A stretch of 64,000 nucleotides of DNA from Oceanospirillaceae bacterium (GTDB taxonomy: Bacteria > Pseudomonadota > Gammaproteobacteria > Pseudomonadales > Balneatricaceae): assembly GCA_013215505.1 (NCBI GenBank), contig JABSQZ010000024.1, positions 1 through 64,000 on the forward strand, read 5' to 3'. The translations under genes and the position numbers were made by a program. The notes below the pieces were generated by a model that saw only the letters and a program-made list of their open reading frames with translations, did no database searches and was not told the origin of the DNA. Shown piece after piece: positions 63,261 to 64,000 of this stretch (position 1 is its first letter; each line of letters opens with the position of its first letter).

Positions 63261-64000
63261 CTGATAGCTTGTTTAGTACGGTAGAGTATTTCAAGCCAGT
63301 GAAGTATCAGCTATTCAAGACTTAAGAGGATGCAGACAATACCAGTGAGACTACTGCGGCTATGTGACCAAGTCGGATACTACCCAAGGCCCACCCCAGA
63401 GCGAGATCTGGAGCTAGCGTAATCTTTGTCAGATAACCTGGAAAGGGCTTGTCATTAAACTGCAAAACTTTCACTTAGCTGACAGCTTTATAGCCTGAAG
63501 ATAAGATACAGGGATTATTCGGCTACTCCCCAACAGCAACAACGCTGTTCAATAAAGATAGTAAATGCCCAGACTCTTCAATATCACAGCAGTATTGTTA
63601 GCCTGAAAATATTTGCTTGCAAAATCATACATATATTAGCCCTGCTGATAACTTCTCCTGATCAAACATCCCAGCTGTAAATTGTGCTTTTATAGTCTAC
63701 AGTTTTATTAAGCAGCGTACTGTTTATCACTTTTCTCAATATTAGCAAACATAAATACTGGTGCGCTGTTTTAGTTTTCCTCCTTAATGCAATTGGGGAA
63801 GTTGGCCAATGTTAAGCAGTAATGGGTACAAGCATCAGTGGCAATTGCTGGGCCTACGACAACCAATCTTCATCAGCAGAGTCAATGGGTAGGCTTGGTA
63901 ACGCCATGTAGATAGATTTAAAAAGCCAAAGTAACGCTGATTTCTTGGAAAATAGCCCTTGTAGAAGCTGCTCTTTATTTAATAAGACTAGTTAGAATTT
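63261..64000. other. Noncoding right end with degraded element
   Basis: 740 bp to the window edge. It holds the decayed element copy at about 63356-63531; the rest shows no gene on either strand. Confidence 0.5.
63356..63531 (+). mobile_element. Non-autonomous structured element, degraded copy 3
   Basis: Same orientation as copy 1. Left-end traces at CTATGTGACCAAGTCGGATAC and CCAGAGCGAGATCT; a clear right half from TGGAAAGGGCTTGTCATT through GACAGCTTTATAGCC and AGATAAGATACAGGG to CTACTCCCC. The internal part and first arm of hairpin 2 are lost and the terminal repeats no longer pair. Confidence 0.65.

Overview
The window looks like chromosome from a marine, heterotrophic gammaproteobacterium. 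The pointers are a TRAP importer, a cupin resembling DMSP lyases, a C3-sulfonate (DHPS/sulfolactate) degradation cluster, gammaproteobacterial-style LysR/IclR/LacI regulators, and many small accessory enzymes. I cannot name the genus. No rRNA, tRNA or CRISPR array was recognised.

Layout. (1) 1-0.8 kb: left-truncated IS256-family element and a heptamer tandem array. (2) 0.8-3.1 kb: sensor histidine kinase with an upstream periplasmic binding protein. (3) 3.1-4.1 kb: degenerate, gene-free DNA. (4) 4.1-16.4 kb: main metabolic island. It holds a DMSP-lyase-like cupin, an FMN 2-hydroxyacid dehydrogenase, a LacI regulator, a small membrane protein, a DctPQM TRAP importer, an HpsN-like sulfopropanediol dehydrogenase, an SDR, a zinc alcohol dehydrogenase, fused sulfopyruvate decarboxylase ComDE and a TauE/SafE exporter. 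Two near-identical LacI operators (TGTAAGCGCTTRCA) precede the FMN enzyme and the TRAP operon. Read together: import DHPS, oxidise it to sulfolactate then sulfopyruvate, decarboxylate to sulfoacetaldehyde, and export a sulfur end product. No xsc gene is in the window. (5) 16.6-30.8 kb: a second catabolic unit. GMC oxidoreductase, enolase-superfamily dehydratase and aldehyde dehydrogenase lie divergent from an IclR regulator, followed by another aldehyde dehydrogenase and a dipeptide-type ABC importer with fused DppD-DppF ATPase, then a HAD phosphatase. (6) 31-42.6 kb: chemoreceptor, beta-hydroxyacid dehydrogenase, LysR, gamma-glutamyltransferase, diguanylate cyclase, LysR, and an operon with an internally deleted glutathionyl-hydroquinone reductase, a DODA-type dioxygenase and a GlcG/HbpS protein. 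(7) 43-63.3 kb: mosaic of small accessory genes (HAD, NUDIX, GFA, GNAT, HIT, HDAC-like, GST, esterase) with several broken genes (AlkD-like, macro domain, methyltransferase) plus a thiolase/SDR/quinone-reductase operon with LysR.

Two repeat systems stand out. First, a roughly 263-330 bp non-autonomous element occurs at 34.6 kb, at 58.6 kb (inverted) and, degraded, at 63.4 kb. Its two good copies differ at paired positions in both the terminal inverted repeats and an internal stem, so base pairing is preserved. Second, 7-bp tandem arrays of related sequence (RAGTNGN) sit at the 3' ends of four unrelated genes, always in the sense orientation of the gene they follow; two of these genes end in the same repeat-encoded residues SRKS.
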